From contig DHIR01000151.1 of NCBI GenBank assembly GCA_002403905.1, positions 1 to 16,051 on the forward strand: 16,051 bases of DNA, written 5' to 3'. This DNA is from Mucilaginibacter sp. UBA4741 (GTDB lineage Bacteria; Bacteroidota; Bacteroidia; Sphingobacteriales; Sphingobacteriaceae). The first letter of the stretch is position 1, and the number at the start of each line of letters is the position of its first letter. Under the pieces are notes generated by a model. The model was given only the letters and a program-made list of their open reading frames with translations. It searched no databases and had not been told where the DNA came from. A program made the translations under genes and the position numbers. Positions 8,651 to 14,915 of the stretch are shown here, in pieces.

Positions 8651-8824
8651 GTGTCGTTGGAAAACAATAAAAATCACAAAAAAACAATTTTGTTTCTTAC
8701 AGAATCAGAAACTAATCGACTGCGAAAAGACATATATCGATCCGACATAGAAAAGTTTCGATTATTTACACAAATGCTGCGCAGGAATGCTCTTTATCAA
8801 AGAGCAAAAATTACTCATAAATAA
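8651..8824 (+). CDS. Short 57-aa hypothetical protein, GTG start
   Basis: An intact frame that starts with GTG at 8651, just downstream of an in-frame TAG at 8633, and ends at TAA 8822-8824. No ATG exists in this frame until the Met at residue 42, so GTG is the only reasonable start. The product is strongly basic and helical. Its C-terminal half contains SDIEKFRLFTQMLRRNALYQ and ends in RAKITHK, a pattern I recall from small hypothetical proteins of Sphingobacteriaceae. The N-terminus includes TILFLTESETNRLRKD. There is no signal peptide, membrane span or cysteine. The size and charge would suit a nucleic-acid-binding or ribosome-associated protein, but that is speculation. It sits 29 bases after the 81-aa gene and 66 bases before the exported propeller-like gene. 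Confidence 0.6.
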   Translation: MSLENNKNHKKTILFLTESETNRLRKDIYRSDIEKFRLFTQMLRRNALYQRAKITHK

Positions 8825-8890
8825 AGGTAGCATAATTCTATTGGTATGAACATTACAATTTCATAACGCTGCCCACGTTTTAATACCCTA

Positions 8891-9793
8891 ATGAGTACCA
8901 CTAAAAAATTAAACATCCTTTTGCCTATTGTGTTCCTTATGTTTTTAGGGGCCTATGCCAGGCATAGATTCATCAGCACTGAAATTGTTTTAACCGGCCA
9001 TTTACAGGACAAGATGATGGACGAAATATCGGGTATTGCGGCATCGGGTATTAGCAAGGATGTTTATTATGTACATAACGATAGCGGCGATAGCAGTCGT
9101 TTTTTCGCTATAAATCCAGAAGGAAAGCTATTAAGCACTATTGATTTTACAGGCGACCCTACCATTAAAGGCGGCGCTTTAGATTGCGAAGATATAGCAG
9201 TAGGCCCGGGCCCTGACACCAAAAAAAGCTACGTTTACCTGGGCGACATTGGTGATAACCCAGCCAACAGAAAATACATCACCATTTACCGCATGGCAGA
9301 GCAGGCTTCGTGGATAAATAGTGTAACATCAAAAGCAGAGGCTGTTCCACTGCATTTGAAATACCCGGACGGCCCTAAAGATGCGGAAACTTTAATGGTC
9401 GATCCCATACAAAAACTGATCTACATTGTATCAAAAAGGTCTGATACGGTTAGTATTTATACTACTCCCCTGGCTTTTAAAGCAAATGATACGGTGACTA
9501 TGACGCGTCGCGGCAAATTGTTTTTTAAAGGCTTTAAACCTTTTAAATGGATAACCGCCGGCGACATATCCAAGGATGGCACACAGGTATTGCTAAAAAG
9601 CTACGAAAAGGTTTACTACTGGAAACGTAACGGTAAAGAACCTATTTGGCAAACCATGGCGGGTAAACCCCAGGAACTAAATTATCAGCAGGAAAAGCAG
9701 GGCGAAGCTATTGGCTTTACAGCTGATGGCAAAGGTTACTATACCACCAGCGAGGGCGTATATGCGCCCATCTATTACTACAAAACTCCCTGA
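8891..9793 (+). CDS. Exported propeller-like protein of unknown function
   Basis: A 300-residue protein with an N-terminal hydrophobic signal or anchor (about residues 9-23) and no lipobox. The mature part resembles proteins with irregular beta-propeller repeats. Recognisable stretches are YYVHNDSGDSSRFFAINPEG (near 54-73), an acidic DCEDIAVGPGPD, then YVYLGDIGDN, GPKDAETLMVDP and IYIVSKRSD. The repeated acidic Asp/Glu pairs could bind calcium or another metal. I know this arrangement (Asp-x-Glu-Asp-Ile-Ala, Gly-Asp-Ile-Gly-Asp-Asn, Asp-Ala-Glu-Thr-Leu) from bacterial proteins annotated as hypothetical, with no established activity. A phytase-like or esterase-like activity is possible but unsupported by catalytic residues. 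It stands alone on the plus strand, 66 bases after the short GTG-start gene. Confidence 0.7.
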   Translation: MSTTKKLNILLPIVFLMFLGAYARHRFISTEIVLTGHLQDKMMDEISGIAASGISKDVYYVHNDSGDSSRFFAINPEGKLLSTIDFTGDPTIKGGALDCEDIAVGPGPDTKKSYVYLGDIGDNPANRKYITIYRMAEQASWINSVTSKAEAVPLHLKYPDGPKDAETLMVDPIQKLIYIVSKRSDTVSIYTTPLAFKANDTVTMTRRGKLFFKGFKPFKWITAGDISKDGTQVLLKSYEKVYYWKRNGKEPIWQTMAGKPQELNYQQEKQGEAIGFTADGKGYYTTSEGVYAPIYYYKTP

Positions 9794-9802
9794 AGATTGC
9801 GG

Positions 9803-9834
9803 TTGCATTTATTAAAATAAAAGTTTTACTTTTA
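9803..9834 (+). promoter_or_regulatory. Candidate promoter for the tandem small secreted proteins
   Basis: TTG at 9803-9805 is followed after 21 bases by TACTTTTA at 9827-9834, one base off the Bacteroidota -7 consensus TAnnTTTG, with spacing in the accepted 17-23 range. Transcription would begin near 9840, giving a leader of about 15 bases before the ATG at 9855. An AGGAGA at 9834-9839 could serve as ribosome binding site only if transcription starts slightly earlier. Confidence 0.4.
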
Positions 9835-9854
9835 GGAGAATATAAACCCCAATT

Positions 9855-10214
9855 ATGAAAAGAAAATTTTTAACAACTATTGTGTTGCTATGCAGCGTGC
9901 TTGTTTGTTTTGCAGCTATTGCCGAGCTAAGCGGTAAATGGAAAGGCGTTTTAAAAATGAGCGATGGTAACGAATTGCCGCTTACCTACGTTTTTAAAGT
10001 TGATGGCGAGAAGCTATCCGGCTCTGTGATATCAGAACGTGGCGAGATACCTTTGACCGAAGGTAAAGTAAAAGGCAGTGATTTTACATTCAACATCACT
10101 ATAAATGATAATATAATACCTAATACCGGCAAATATTATGGCGACTCGACCATTATAAACAGCGATTTTAATGGCCGCAAAATGCACCTGAAATTGATAC
10201 GGTCTGACAAATAA
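9855..10214 (+). CDS. Small secreted beta-barrel-like protein, tandem paralogue 1
   Basis: A 119-residue exported protein with signal peptide (MKRKFLTTIVLLCSVLVCFA). The mature part opens with LSGKWKGVLKMSDGNELPLT and continues as short beta strands with Lys/Gly turns (FKVDGEKLSGSVISERGEIP). This pattern is common in Bacteroidota lipocalin-like or eight-strand barrel proteins of unknown ligand. It is clearly paralogous to the following gene: same signal core (LLCSVL), GKWKG, DGNE-PLTY, FKVDG, GSV, FYGDS/YYGDS landmarks, and equal length within three residues. It ends 30 bases before that gene. No catalytic motif is visible. Confidence 0.75.
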   Translation: MKRKFLTTIVLLCSVLVCFAAIAELSGKWKGVLKMSDGNELPLTYVFKVDGEKLSGSVISERGEIPLTEGKVKGSDFTFNITINDNIIPNTGKYYGDSTIINSDFNGRKMHLKLIRSDK

Positions 10215-10244
10215 TTATTTACAATCAACAAATACATTAACATC

Positions 10245-10613
10245 ATGAAAAAAAATATCCTGACTGCTGCTTTATTGTTATGCAGCGTACTAATTTGCTT
10301 TGCTGCCGCTATTACTGATTTAACCGGAAAATGGAAAGGCAGTGTAAAAATGGCTGACGGTAATGAATTCCCGCTTACTTATAATTTTAAGGTTGACGGC
10401 CAAAAAATAACAGGCTCTGTTTTATCACCACAAGGCGAGTTGCCTATTTATGATGGCAAGATCACCAGCGATAAAGATTTTACTTTTAAGGTTGATGTAA
10501 ACGACAATCCGGTGCCAAACGTTGGTAAATTTTATGGCGATTCGGTTACTGTAGTTGCCGATCTTGATGGCCAATGGTTGCACTCTACACTTAAAAGAGT
10601 AGTTGTTAAATAA
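10245..10613 (+). CDS. Small secreted beta-barrel-like protein, tandem paralogue 2
   Basis: A 122-residue exported protein with a signal peptide (MKKNILTAALLLCSVLICFA) and a mature beta-rich domain starting LTGKWKGSVKMADGNEFPLT. It matches the preceding gene along its whole length, differing mostly by conservative changes plus a small insertion (SDKDFTF against GSDFTF), and its C-terminus ends with a basic Lys-Arg-Val-Val-Val-Lys. The pair therefore arose by tandem duplication and has since diverged considerably. It probably shares the promoter upstream of paralogue 1. Similar domains occur free or near carbohydrate-active enzymes in this phylum, but no such enzyme is in this window, so the role stays open. 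Confidence 0.75.
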   Translation: MKKNILTAALLLCSVLICFAAAITDLTGKWKGSVKMADGNEFPLTYNFKVDGQKITGSVLSPQGELPIYDGKITSDKDFTFKVDVNDNPVPNVGKFYGDSVTVVADLDGQWLHSTLKRVVVK

Positions 10614-10732
10614 TAAGACATAACTAATAGGGCAACAAAGTTTAAACTTAATTACACTACAATACATCATACCTTAATCGGCGTTGATGTCCAATTTTAC
10701 TTTGCGCTTACGCTGATCTTATATTGGTATGG

Positions 10733-10740
10733 TAACTTTG
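10733..10740 (+). promoter_or_regulatory. Candidate -7 box (TAACTTTG) directly before the DsbA-family start
   Basis: TAACTTTG is an exact TAnnTTTG match ending four bases before the ATG at 10745. If it is used, transcription would begin at or next to the start codon, giving a leaderless or nearly leaderless mRNA. No TTG is seen at the usual -33 distance. Confidence 0.4.
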
Positions 10741-10744
10741 CATC

Positions 10745-11449
10745 ATGAAAATACAAATTTGGAGTGACGTAATGTGCCCGTTCTGCTACATTGGCAAACG
10801 CAGGTTTGAGCAGGCTTTAGATCAGTTTGAGCATAAGGCTGACGTGGAGATAGAATGGAAAAGTTACCAGCTTAATCCTAACCTGGTAACCGATACTTCA
10901 ATAAACATTAACCAGTACCTTGCCGATATAAAAGGTATAACCATAGATCATGCTAAACAGTTAAACAACCAGGTAACAGAAATGGCTGCCGAAGTTGGTT
11001 TAACCTATGATTTTGACAAAGCCGTTGTAGCTAACAGTTTTGATGCGCACCGTTTTGCCCATTTAGCCAAACAAAATGGTTTAGGTGATGAAGCCGAAGA
11101 GGCCCTGTTTAAAGCCTACTTTACCGAAGGCCAAAACATTGCCGACCACGATACCTTAGCCGAACTAGGCGCTTCCATCGGTTTAGATAAAGCCGAGGTT
11201 GAACATACTTTGGCCGGAAATAAATATGCCATTAACGTACACCAGGACATTGCGCAAGCGCAGCAATTAGGAGTGCGCGGCGTTCCGTTTTTTGTGATGG
11301 ATAATAAATATGGTGTATCAGGCGCCCAGGCGGCACCTACCTTTTTACAGACGTTAGAAAGATCATTCAGCGAATGGGCAACCACCAATAAACAAACCAC
11401 GCTTGATGTCATTGAAGGTGATAGTTGTGAGGTTGGCGGGGATTGTTAA
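10745..11449 (+). CDS. DsbA family oxidoreductase (FrnE-like)
   Basis: A thioredoxin-fold disulfide oxidoreductase of 234 residues in the DSBA/2-hydroxychromene-2-carboxylate isomerase superfamily, FrnE branch. The active site CPFC sits at residues 11-14 right after the first strand (KIQIWSDVM). The helical insertion spans about 65-165, and the cis-proline loop is GVRGVPFFV with GVSGAQ just after. There is no signal peptide, so it should be cytoplasmic, as FrnE-like proteins are. The extreme C-terminus has a second cysteine pair, CEVGGDC, comparable to the accessory cysteines described for the Deinococcus FrnE. The gene is transcribed alone and converges on the toxin-antitoxin pair, with four bases between the two stop codons. 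Likely role: thiol-disulfide exchange or oxidative stress tolerance; the partner is unknown. Confidence 0.88.
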   Translation: MKIQIWSDVMCPFCYIGKRRFEQALDQFEHKADVEIEWKSYQLNPNLVTDTSININQYLADIKGITIDHAKQLNNQVTEMAAEVGLTYDFDKAVVANSFDAHRFAHLAKQNGLGDEAEEALFKAYFTEGQNIADHDTLAELGASIGLDKAEVEHTLAGNKYAINVHQDIAQAQQLGVRGVPFFVMDNKYGVSGAQAAPTFLQTLERSFSEWATTNKQTTLDVIEGDSCEVGGDC

Positions 11450-11453
11450 TTAG

Positions 11454-11810
11454 TTACTTTTCGTGCAATGTTGCGGAAAGAATTTTGATAGCTTCTTGCT
11501 TAGTTATGGTAGATTTTTCTGATTTATCGAAGATGCTTATTAAAAGCATTGCTATACCTTCTTCTGTCTCACTAAGGTGATAATATATAATCCTAAAACC
11601 TCCACTTTTGCCTTTACCCTTACTCTCATCAGCTATCCTGATCTTATAGATCCCTTGTCCGTATGACTCTCCTAAATATGGATTTTCAATAAGGTCTTTT
11701 TCGAGTTTAGTAATCGTGTCTTTAAGCGTTCTATATTTTTTGGCAAGAGGCTTTATATTCCTTTTAAATTCCTGGGTTGGATTAACGGTATTACTCATCC
11801 CAAAGATCAT
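11454..11810 (-). CDS. RelE/HigB-like type II toxin
   Basis: Toxin of a type II toxin-antitoxin pair, up to 118 residues. It has the HigB/RelE-like core: helices FKRNIKPLAKKYRTLKDTIT, the strand KIRIAD, then KGKGKSGGFRIIYYH and a hydrophobic strand (MLLISIFDKSE). The Gly-Lys-Ser-Gly-Gly-Phe-Arg stretch is the family hallmark, and related toxins cleave mRNA, often on the ribosome. It lies directly downstream of the antitoxin gene on the minus strand. The frame opens at 11810 (20-base overlap with the antitoxin). A second Met at 11798 would give 114 residues and an 8-base overlap (ATGAGTAA), more typical of coupled translation, so that start may be the real one. Residual uncertainty is the exact target. 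Confidence 0.85.
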   Translation of the reverse strand: MIFGMSNTVNPTQEFKRNIKPLAKKYRTLKDTITKLEKDLIENPYLGESYGQGIYKIRIADESKGKGKSGGFRIIYYHLSETEEGIAMLLISIFDKSEKSTITKQEAIKILSATLHEK

Positions 11811-12000
11811 TCATTGATAAAGGCTTTATCTCCCCGTTTTTTATCTTAACAGCCTCTTTTAAACCCGTGGTTACTGACTTTAATTCTTCATCTGTAAAAC
11901 CATCGTCATCAATAGAAATAATGTTACCACCTTCTTTTTTTACAATAGAAAAAATAGTTTGAGCAACTTCGTCTGAAATTTCAAGAGTTATAGTTGTCAT
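11791..12000 (-). CDS. Antitoxin of the RelE/HigB-like pair
   Basis: A 69-residue acidic partner located immediately upstream of, and overlapping, the toxin gene. It begins MTTITLEISDEVAQTIFSIV and ends in GEIKPLSMNDLWDE, a tail with the shape of antitoxin toxin-binding segments in this phylum (helix with Leu-Lys-Glu, then a short Lys-rich link, then Leu-x-Asp-Leu-Trp). The N-terminal half could fold as a strand-helix DNA-binding or dimerisation element, although I see no clear helix-turn-helix. Antitoxin-first order is the common arrangement. Expression is probably driven by the near-ideal promoter at 12023-12054, with a leader of roughly 17 bases. Autoregulation is expected from the family but not shown here. 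Confidence 0.8.
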   Translation of the reverse strand: MTTITLEISDEVAQTIFSIVKKEGGNIISIDDDGFTDEELKSVTTGLKEAVKIKNGEIKPLSMNDLWDE

Positions 12001-12022
12001 GTTGTTTATTTAATGTTCAACT

Positions 12023-12054
12023 CAAATATAATGAAATATTACTCCTCATTCAAA
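12023..12054 (-). promoter_or_regulatory. Bacteroidota-type promoter of the antitoxin-toxin operon
   Basis: On the minus strand TTTG (12054-12051) is followed after exactly 20 bases by TATATTTG (12030-12023). This matches the Bacteroidota housekeeping promoter (-33 TTTG or TTG, 17-23 bases, -7 TAnnTTTG) in sequence and spacing. Transcription should start near 12017, about 17 bases before the antitoxin ATG at 12000. Confidence 0.65.
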
Positions 12055-12159
12055 TCACATCATTATTGAAAAACTCTATAATTATATTTTCTACCTAGCT
12101 TTTGCTCCTAACGGATCATTGTGTCAGTTCAACAAATCCTCTCCCTATTATTTTTTGAC

Positions 12160-12189
12160 TTTGCCGTAACATAAACTACTGTACATTTG
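12160..12189 (+). promoter_or_regulatory. Candidate promoter of the mla operon
   Basis: TTTG at 12160-12163 is followed after 18 bases by TACATTTG at 12182-12189, an exact TAnnTTTG box at allowed spacing. The predicted start near 12195 falls within the first perfect dyad (12193-12212). It lies 108 bases before the permease ATG, giving a leader of roughly 100 bases. Confidence 0.5.
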
Positions 12190-12192
12190 TCT

Positions 12193-12212
12193 TATTAATC
12201 AAATGATTAATA
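12193..12212. promoter_or_regulatory. Perfect 20-bp dyad, probable operator of the mla operon
   Basis: TATTAATCA-AA-TGATTAATA is an inverted repeat with two perfect nine-base arms around an AA centre. It begins four bases after the candidate -7 box, where a bound repressor would block transcription initiation. A regulatory protein is not encoded in the window. AT-rich composition makes some palindromes likely by chance, but a perfect nine-base arm at this place is notable. Confidence 0.45.
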
Positions 12213-12221
12213 TTAGCGCAC

Positions 12222-12237
12222 AATAAACAAGTTTATT
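12222..12237. promoter_or_regulatory. Second AA-centred dyad in the mla leader
   Basis: AATAAAC-AA-GTTTATT is a perfect inverted repeat with seven-base arms and the same AA centre as the dyad at 12193-12212. The two centres lie 27 bases apart. It could be a second, lower-affinity site for the same regulator or a small RNA hairpin in the leader. Confidence 0.3.
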
Positions 12238-12280
12238 AACTTTTTGTATAATATAGTCAGGAAATATCTTACATAAGTAA

Positions 12281-12288
12281 TACCTTTG
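12281..12288 (+). promoter_or_regulatory. Candidate -7 box (TACCTTTG) next to the MlaE-like start
   Basis: TACCTTTG matches TAnnTTTG exactly and ends eight bases before the permease ATG at 12297. It would produce an mRNA with almost no leader. I find no -33 TTG at 17-23 bases, so this is either a secondary promoter or chance. Confidence 0.3.
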
Positions 12289-12296
12289 CTCCATTA

Positions 12297-13106
12297 ATGG
12301 ATACTGAAAACAGCACAGCTCTTCAACTTAAAAAAAAGGCCAAAAAGCCCAAAGGCAAGATCACCACTTTTTTTGTAAGTCTTTATAACATACACAAGTT
12401 CATTCTTCGCTTTTTTAAGGAGGCGTTTATGCCCCCTTTCGAGTTCAAAGAAATTGTGAGGCAATGTTATGAGGTTGGCGTACGCTCATTCACTTTAATA
12501 TCATTAACCGGGTTTATAGTAGGTTTAATATTTACCAAGCAATCAAGGCCATCCTTGGGCCAGTTTGGCGCAACCTCGTGGTTGCCGTCATTGGTATCTA
12601 TAGCTATAATGCGCGCGCTGGCACCATTGGTAACAGCGCTTATAGCCGCCGGTAAAGTAGGCTCAAGCATAGGTGCCGAACTAGGCTCCATGCGCGTAAC
12701 CGAGCAAATTGATGCCATGGAAGTATCGGGCACCAAACCGTTTAAATTTTTGGTGTGTACCCGTGTTTTGGCTACCACCCTTACCGTACCCATTTTAGCT
12801 ACTTATACCGGTTTTATAGCCATATTAGGTGGTTATGTAAACGTGGCTACTAACGAGGGCACCAGCTATAGCACTTACATGCAGCAGGTGTTTGATCCGT
12901 TAAGCTTTACAGATTTTACGGCATCGCTTATCAAATCCGTTGTATTTGGGTTTACTATAGGTATTGTGGGCAGTTACCAGGGGTATTATTCAACAAAGGG
13001 TACAGAGGGTGTAGGTAAAGCGGCTAACGGCGCGGTGGTAACGGCCATGTTTTTAATATTTATTGAAGAAATTGTTATAGTGCAGATAACCAGCTGGTTT
13101 CGCTAA
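12297..13106 (+). CDS. MlaE-family ABC transporter permease
   Basis: Integral membrane subunit of an MCE/Mla-type ABC lipid transporter, 269 residues. After a basic N-terminus (LKKKAKKPKGK) and an amphipathic segment, hydrophobic spans follow at about residues 62-80, 97-118, 154-182, 208-230 and 242-265. The conserved family core is visible as ITALIAAGKVGSSIGAELGS-like sequence (ALIAAGKVGSSIGAELGSMR here), then VTEQIDAMEVSG, which forms the coupling region contacting the ATPase. It is first in an operon with the ATPase (nine-base gap) and the MCE protein. In characterised Mla systems the complex moves phospholipids between inner and outer membrane to keep asymmetry. Cargo and direction here are not known. 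A start at Met44 is possible but would lose the usual N-terminal helix. Confidence 0.92.
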   Translation: MDTENSTALQLKKKAKKPKGKITTFFVSLYNIHKFILRFFKEAFMPPFEFKEIVRQCYEVGVRSFTLISLTGFIVGLIFTKQSRPSLGQFGATSWLPSLVSIAIMRALAPLVTALIAAGKVGSSIGAELGSMRVTEQIDAMEVSGTKPFKFLVCTRVLATTLTVPILATYTGFIAILGGYVNVATNEGTSYSTYMQQVFDPLSFTDFTASLIKSVVFGFTIGIVGSYQGYYSTKGTEGVGKAANGAVVTAMFLIFIEEIVIVQITSWFR

Positions 13107-13115
13107 TTATAAATT

Positions 13116-13889
13116 ATGGATAAGCCAAAGGCACCTATTGATTACAATAATGCGGTTATAACCATTAAAGGATTAGAAAAGTCCTTCGATGATTATGATG
13201 TATTGCGCGGTATTGATCTGGAGCTTTATCAGGGCGAAAACCTCGTGGTGCTTGGCCGATCAGGTACGGGTAAATCTGTACTGATAAAAATTATTTCGGG
13301 TTTATTACATTCTGACAAAGGGGTAATTACGGTACTTGGTCAGGATATTAATAAAATATCCGACAAGGAAATGCAGGAACTGCGCATACGTATTGGCTTC
13401 TCGTTCCAGAATAGTGCTTTGTATGATAGTATGACCGTGCGCCAAAATCTGGAGTTTCCGCTGGTGCGTAATCGTAAAGGTATTACCCGTAAAGAGATTG
13501 ATGACGCGGTTGAAAGCGTACTTGATGCCGTAGGTTTAAGCCAAACTATTAACCAAATGCCATCCGAACTGTCAGGCGGGCAGCGTAAACGTATTGGTAT
13601 TGCCCGTACATTGATATTAAACCCGGAGATCATGCTGTATGATGAACCTACAGCCGGCCTGGACCCTATTACCTGTATTGAAATAAATGAACTGATAAAT
13701 GAGGTTCAGCAAAAATATAAAACATCTTCCATCATTATTACGCATGATATGACCTGCGCCAAACAAACCGGCGACCGGATAGCCATGCTGCTTGACGGGC
13801 AGTTTCAGCGCGAGGGTACCTTTGACGAGGTTTTTGATACGATGGACGAGCGGGTAAAACCGTTTTTTGATTACAATTTTATACAATAG
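13116..13889 (+). CDS. MlaF-family ABC transporter ATP-binding protein
   Basis: The cytoplasmic ATPase that powers the MCE/Mla-type lipid transporter, 257 residues. All nucleotide-binding motifs are intact: Walker A GRSGTGKS (47-54), Q-loop glutamine (Q98 in SFQNSALYDSMTV), signature LSGGQRKR (152-159), Walker B IMLYDEPTAGLDP (172-184, catalytic E177), and switch histidine H210 in IITHDM. The SFQNSALYDSMTV segment and the ARTLILNPEIMLYDEPTAGL arrangement are characteristic of the MlaF/Ttg2A subgroup. It lies nine bases after the permease gene and 23 bases before the MCE gene, so all three should be made together. Two copies should pair with two permeases. The C-terminal extension (VKPFFDYNFIQ) is short. 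Confidence 0.93.
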   Translation: MDKPKAPIDYNNAVITIKGLEKSFDDYDVLRGIDLELYQGENLVVLGRSGTGKSVLIKIISGLLHSDKGVITVLGQDINKISDKEMQELRIRIGFSFQNSALYDSMTVRQNLEFPLVRNRKGITRKEIDDAVESVLDAVGLSQTINQMPSELSGGQRKRIGIARTLILNPEIMLYDEPTAGLDPITCIEINELINEVQQKYKTSSIIITHDMTCAKQTGDRIAMLLDGQFQREGTFDEVFDTMDERVKPFFDYNFIQ

Positions 13890-13912
13890 ATTTACACAGC
13901 ATTAATAATATA

Positions 13913-14908
13913 ATGGATAAAGCAGAAAATAAACGTGCAATAATAGTAGGGCTATTTTTAGCCATCGGCTTAATTGTATTTATTGTTGGCGTTTTCACCT
14001 TGGGAAGCCAGTCAAAAAGCTTTTCAAAAAGCATACATATCAGCGCCGTATTTGATGACGTATCAGGTTTAAAAACAGGTAACAGCGTTTGGTTCTCGGG
14101 CGTAAAAGTGGGCAGTATCAGCAAAATACATTTTATTGGCCCCGGCCAGGTTGATGTACGCATGAGTATTGACGAAGCTACCCAGCAATATGTACACCGT
14201 AACGCAGGCGTTCACATTGGGTCTGACGGGTTAATTGGTAATAAAATTATAGTGATCGATGGCGGTAGTCCGCAAGCGCCTATTGTACAGGATAATGATG
14301 TTTTACAAACCGAAAAACTAACATCGACAGATGATATGTTAAAGGTGTTACAGCAAAACAATCAAAACTTACTATCAATAACCGGCGATTTTAAATTACT
14401 GAGCCGTAAAATATTACAGGGTAAAGGTACCGTAGGTACATTAATGGCCGATAGCACCGTTGGCGTACAGTTTAGAAATGCTATGAGCAATTTCGAAAAA
14501 ACCAGCGCGACAGCAGCCCGGTTAGCTTCGCAGTTAGAAAAATTTAGCGGTAAGATGAACGCCAAAGGTGGCCTGGCTGATAAATTATTGACCGATACAG
14601 CAACCTTTGCCAGTATAAAAGCAGCGGCTAATCAGCTTAAACAAGCAGCAGCAAATACTACTGATGCTACAGATAACTTAAAAAGAGCCAGCGATAAATT
14701 TAACCGCACAGATAACGCGGTGGGTGTTTTATTAAATGACCCAAAAGCCGCGGCACAAATACAAAGCACTATACAGAATTTACAGCAGGGATCTATCAAA
14801 TTAAATGAGGACCTGGAAGCTGCACAGCACAACTTTTTCCTGAAAAGCTTTTTCAAGGACAAGGCTAAAGCGAAGGCGGATAGCTTGAAAAAAGCTGGCA
14901 AGCAATAA
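13913..14908 (+). CDS. MlaD-family MCE domain protein
   Basis: Periplasmic lipid-binding subunit of the MCE/Mla-type transporter, 331 residues. One N-terminal membrane helix (about residues 9-30) anchors it. The MCE domain follows at about 37-120, with the hallmark DDVSGLKTGNSVWFSGVKVG and a second half with HIGSDGLIGNKIIVI. The remainder, about 135-325, is mainly helical and rich in Ala, Lys, Gln and Asn, consistent with a long coiled-coil tail; it ends in Lys-rich KAKAKADSLKKAGKQ. MCE proteins form hexameric rings with a hydrophobic pore, and long tails can form a tunnel across the periplasm. E. coli MlaD lacks such a tail, so this is closer to the longer tailed MCE proteins. It is last in the operon; the 14916-14994 hairpin follows. 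Confidence 0.9.
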   Translation: MDKAENKRAIIVGLFLAIGLIVFIVGVFTLGSQSKSFSKSIHISAVFDDVSGLKTGNSVWFSGVKVGSISKIHFIGPGQVDVRMSIDEATQQYVHRNAGVHIGSDGLIGNKIIVIDGGSPQAPIVQDNDVLQTEKLTSTDDMLKVLQQNNQNLLSITGDFKLLSRKILQGKGTVGTLMADSTVGVQFRNAMSNFEKTSATAARLASQLEKFSGKMNAKGGLADKLLTDTATFASIKAAANQLKQAAANTTDATDNLKRASDKFNRTDNAVGVLLNDPKAAAQIQSTIQNLQQGSIKLNEDLEAAQHNFFLKSFFKDKAKAKADSLKKAGKQ

Positions 14909-14915
14909 TCCGTCC

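Noticed and set aside
10638..10649. Perfect 12-bp palindrome AAGTTTAAACTT after the second paralogue
   Set aside because: It has no loop, no T-tract and no promoter nearby; expected by chance in AT-rich spacer.
11116..11412. 98-codon open frame on the minus strand within the DsbA-family gene
   Set aside because: It lies antisense to a well-supported gene and has the Ser/Cys/Ala-rich composition of an antisense shadow.
12031..12069. Small ATG frame in the toxin-antitoxin to mla spacer
   Set aside because: It ends after 12 codons and overlaps the antitoxin promoter.
12467..12793. 108-codon open frame opposite the MlaE-like gene
   Set aside because: It is fully inside a strongly conserved permease gene and shows no family resemblance of its own.
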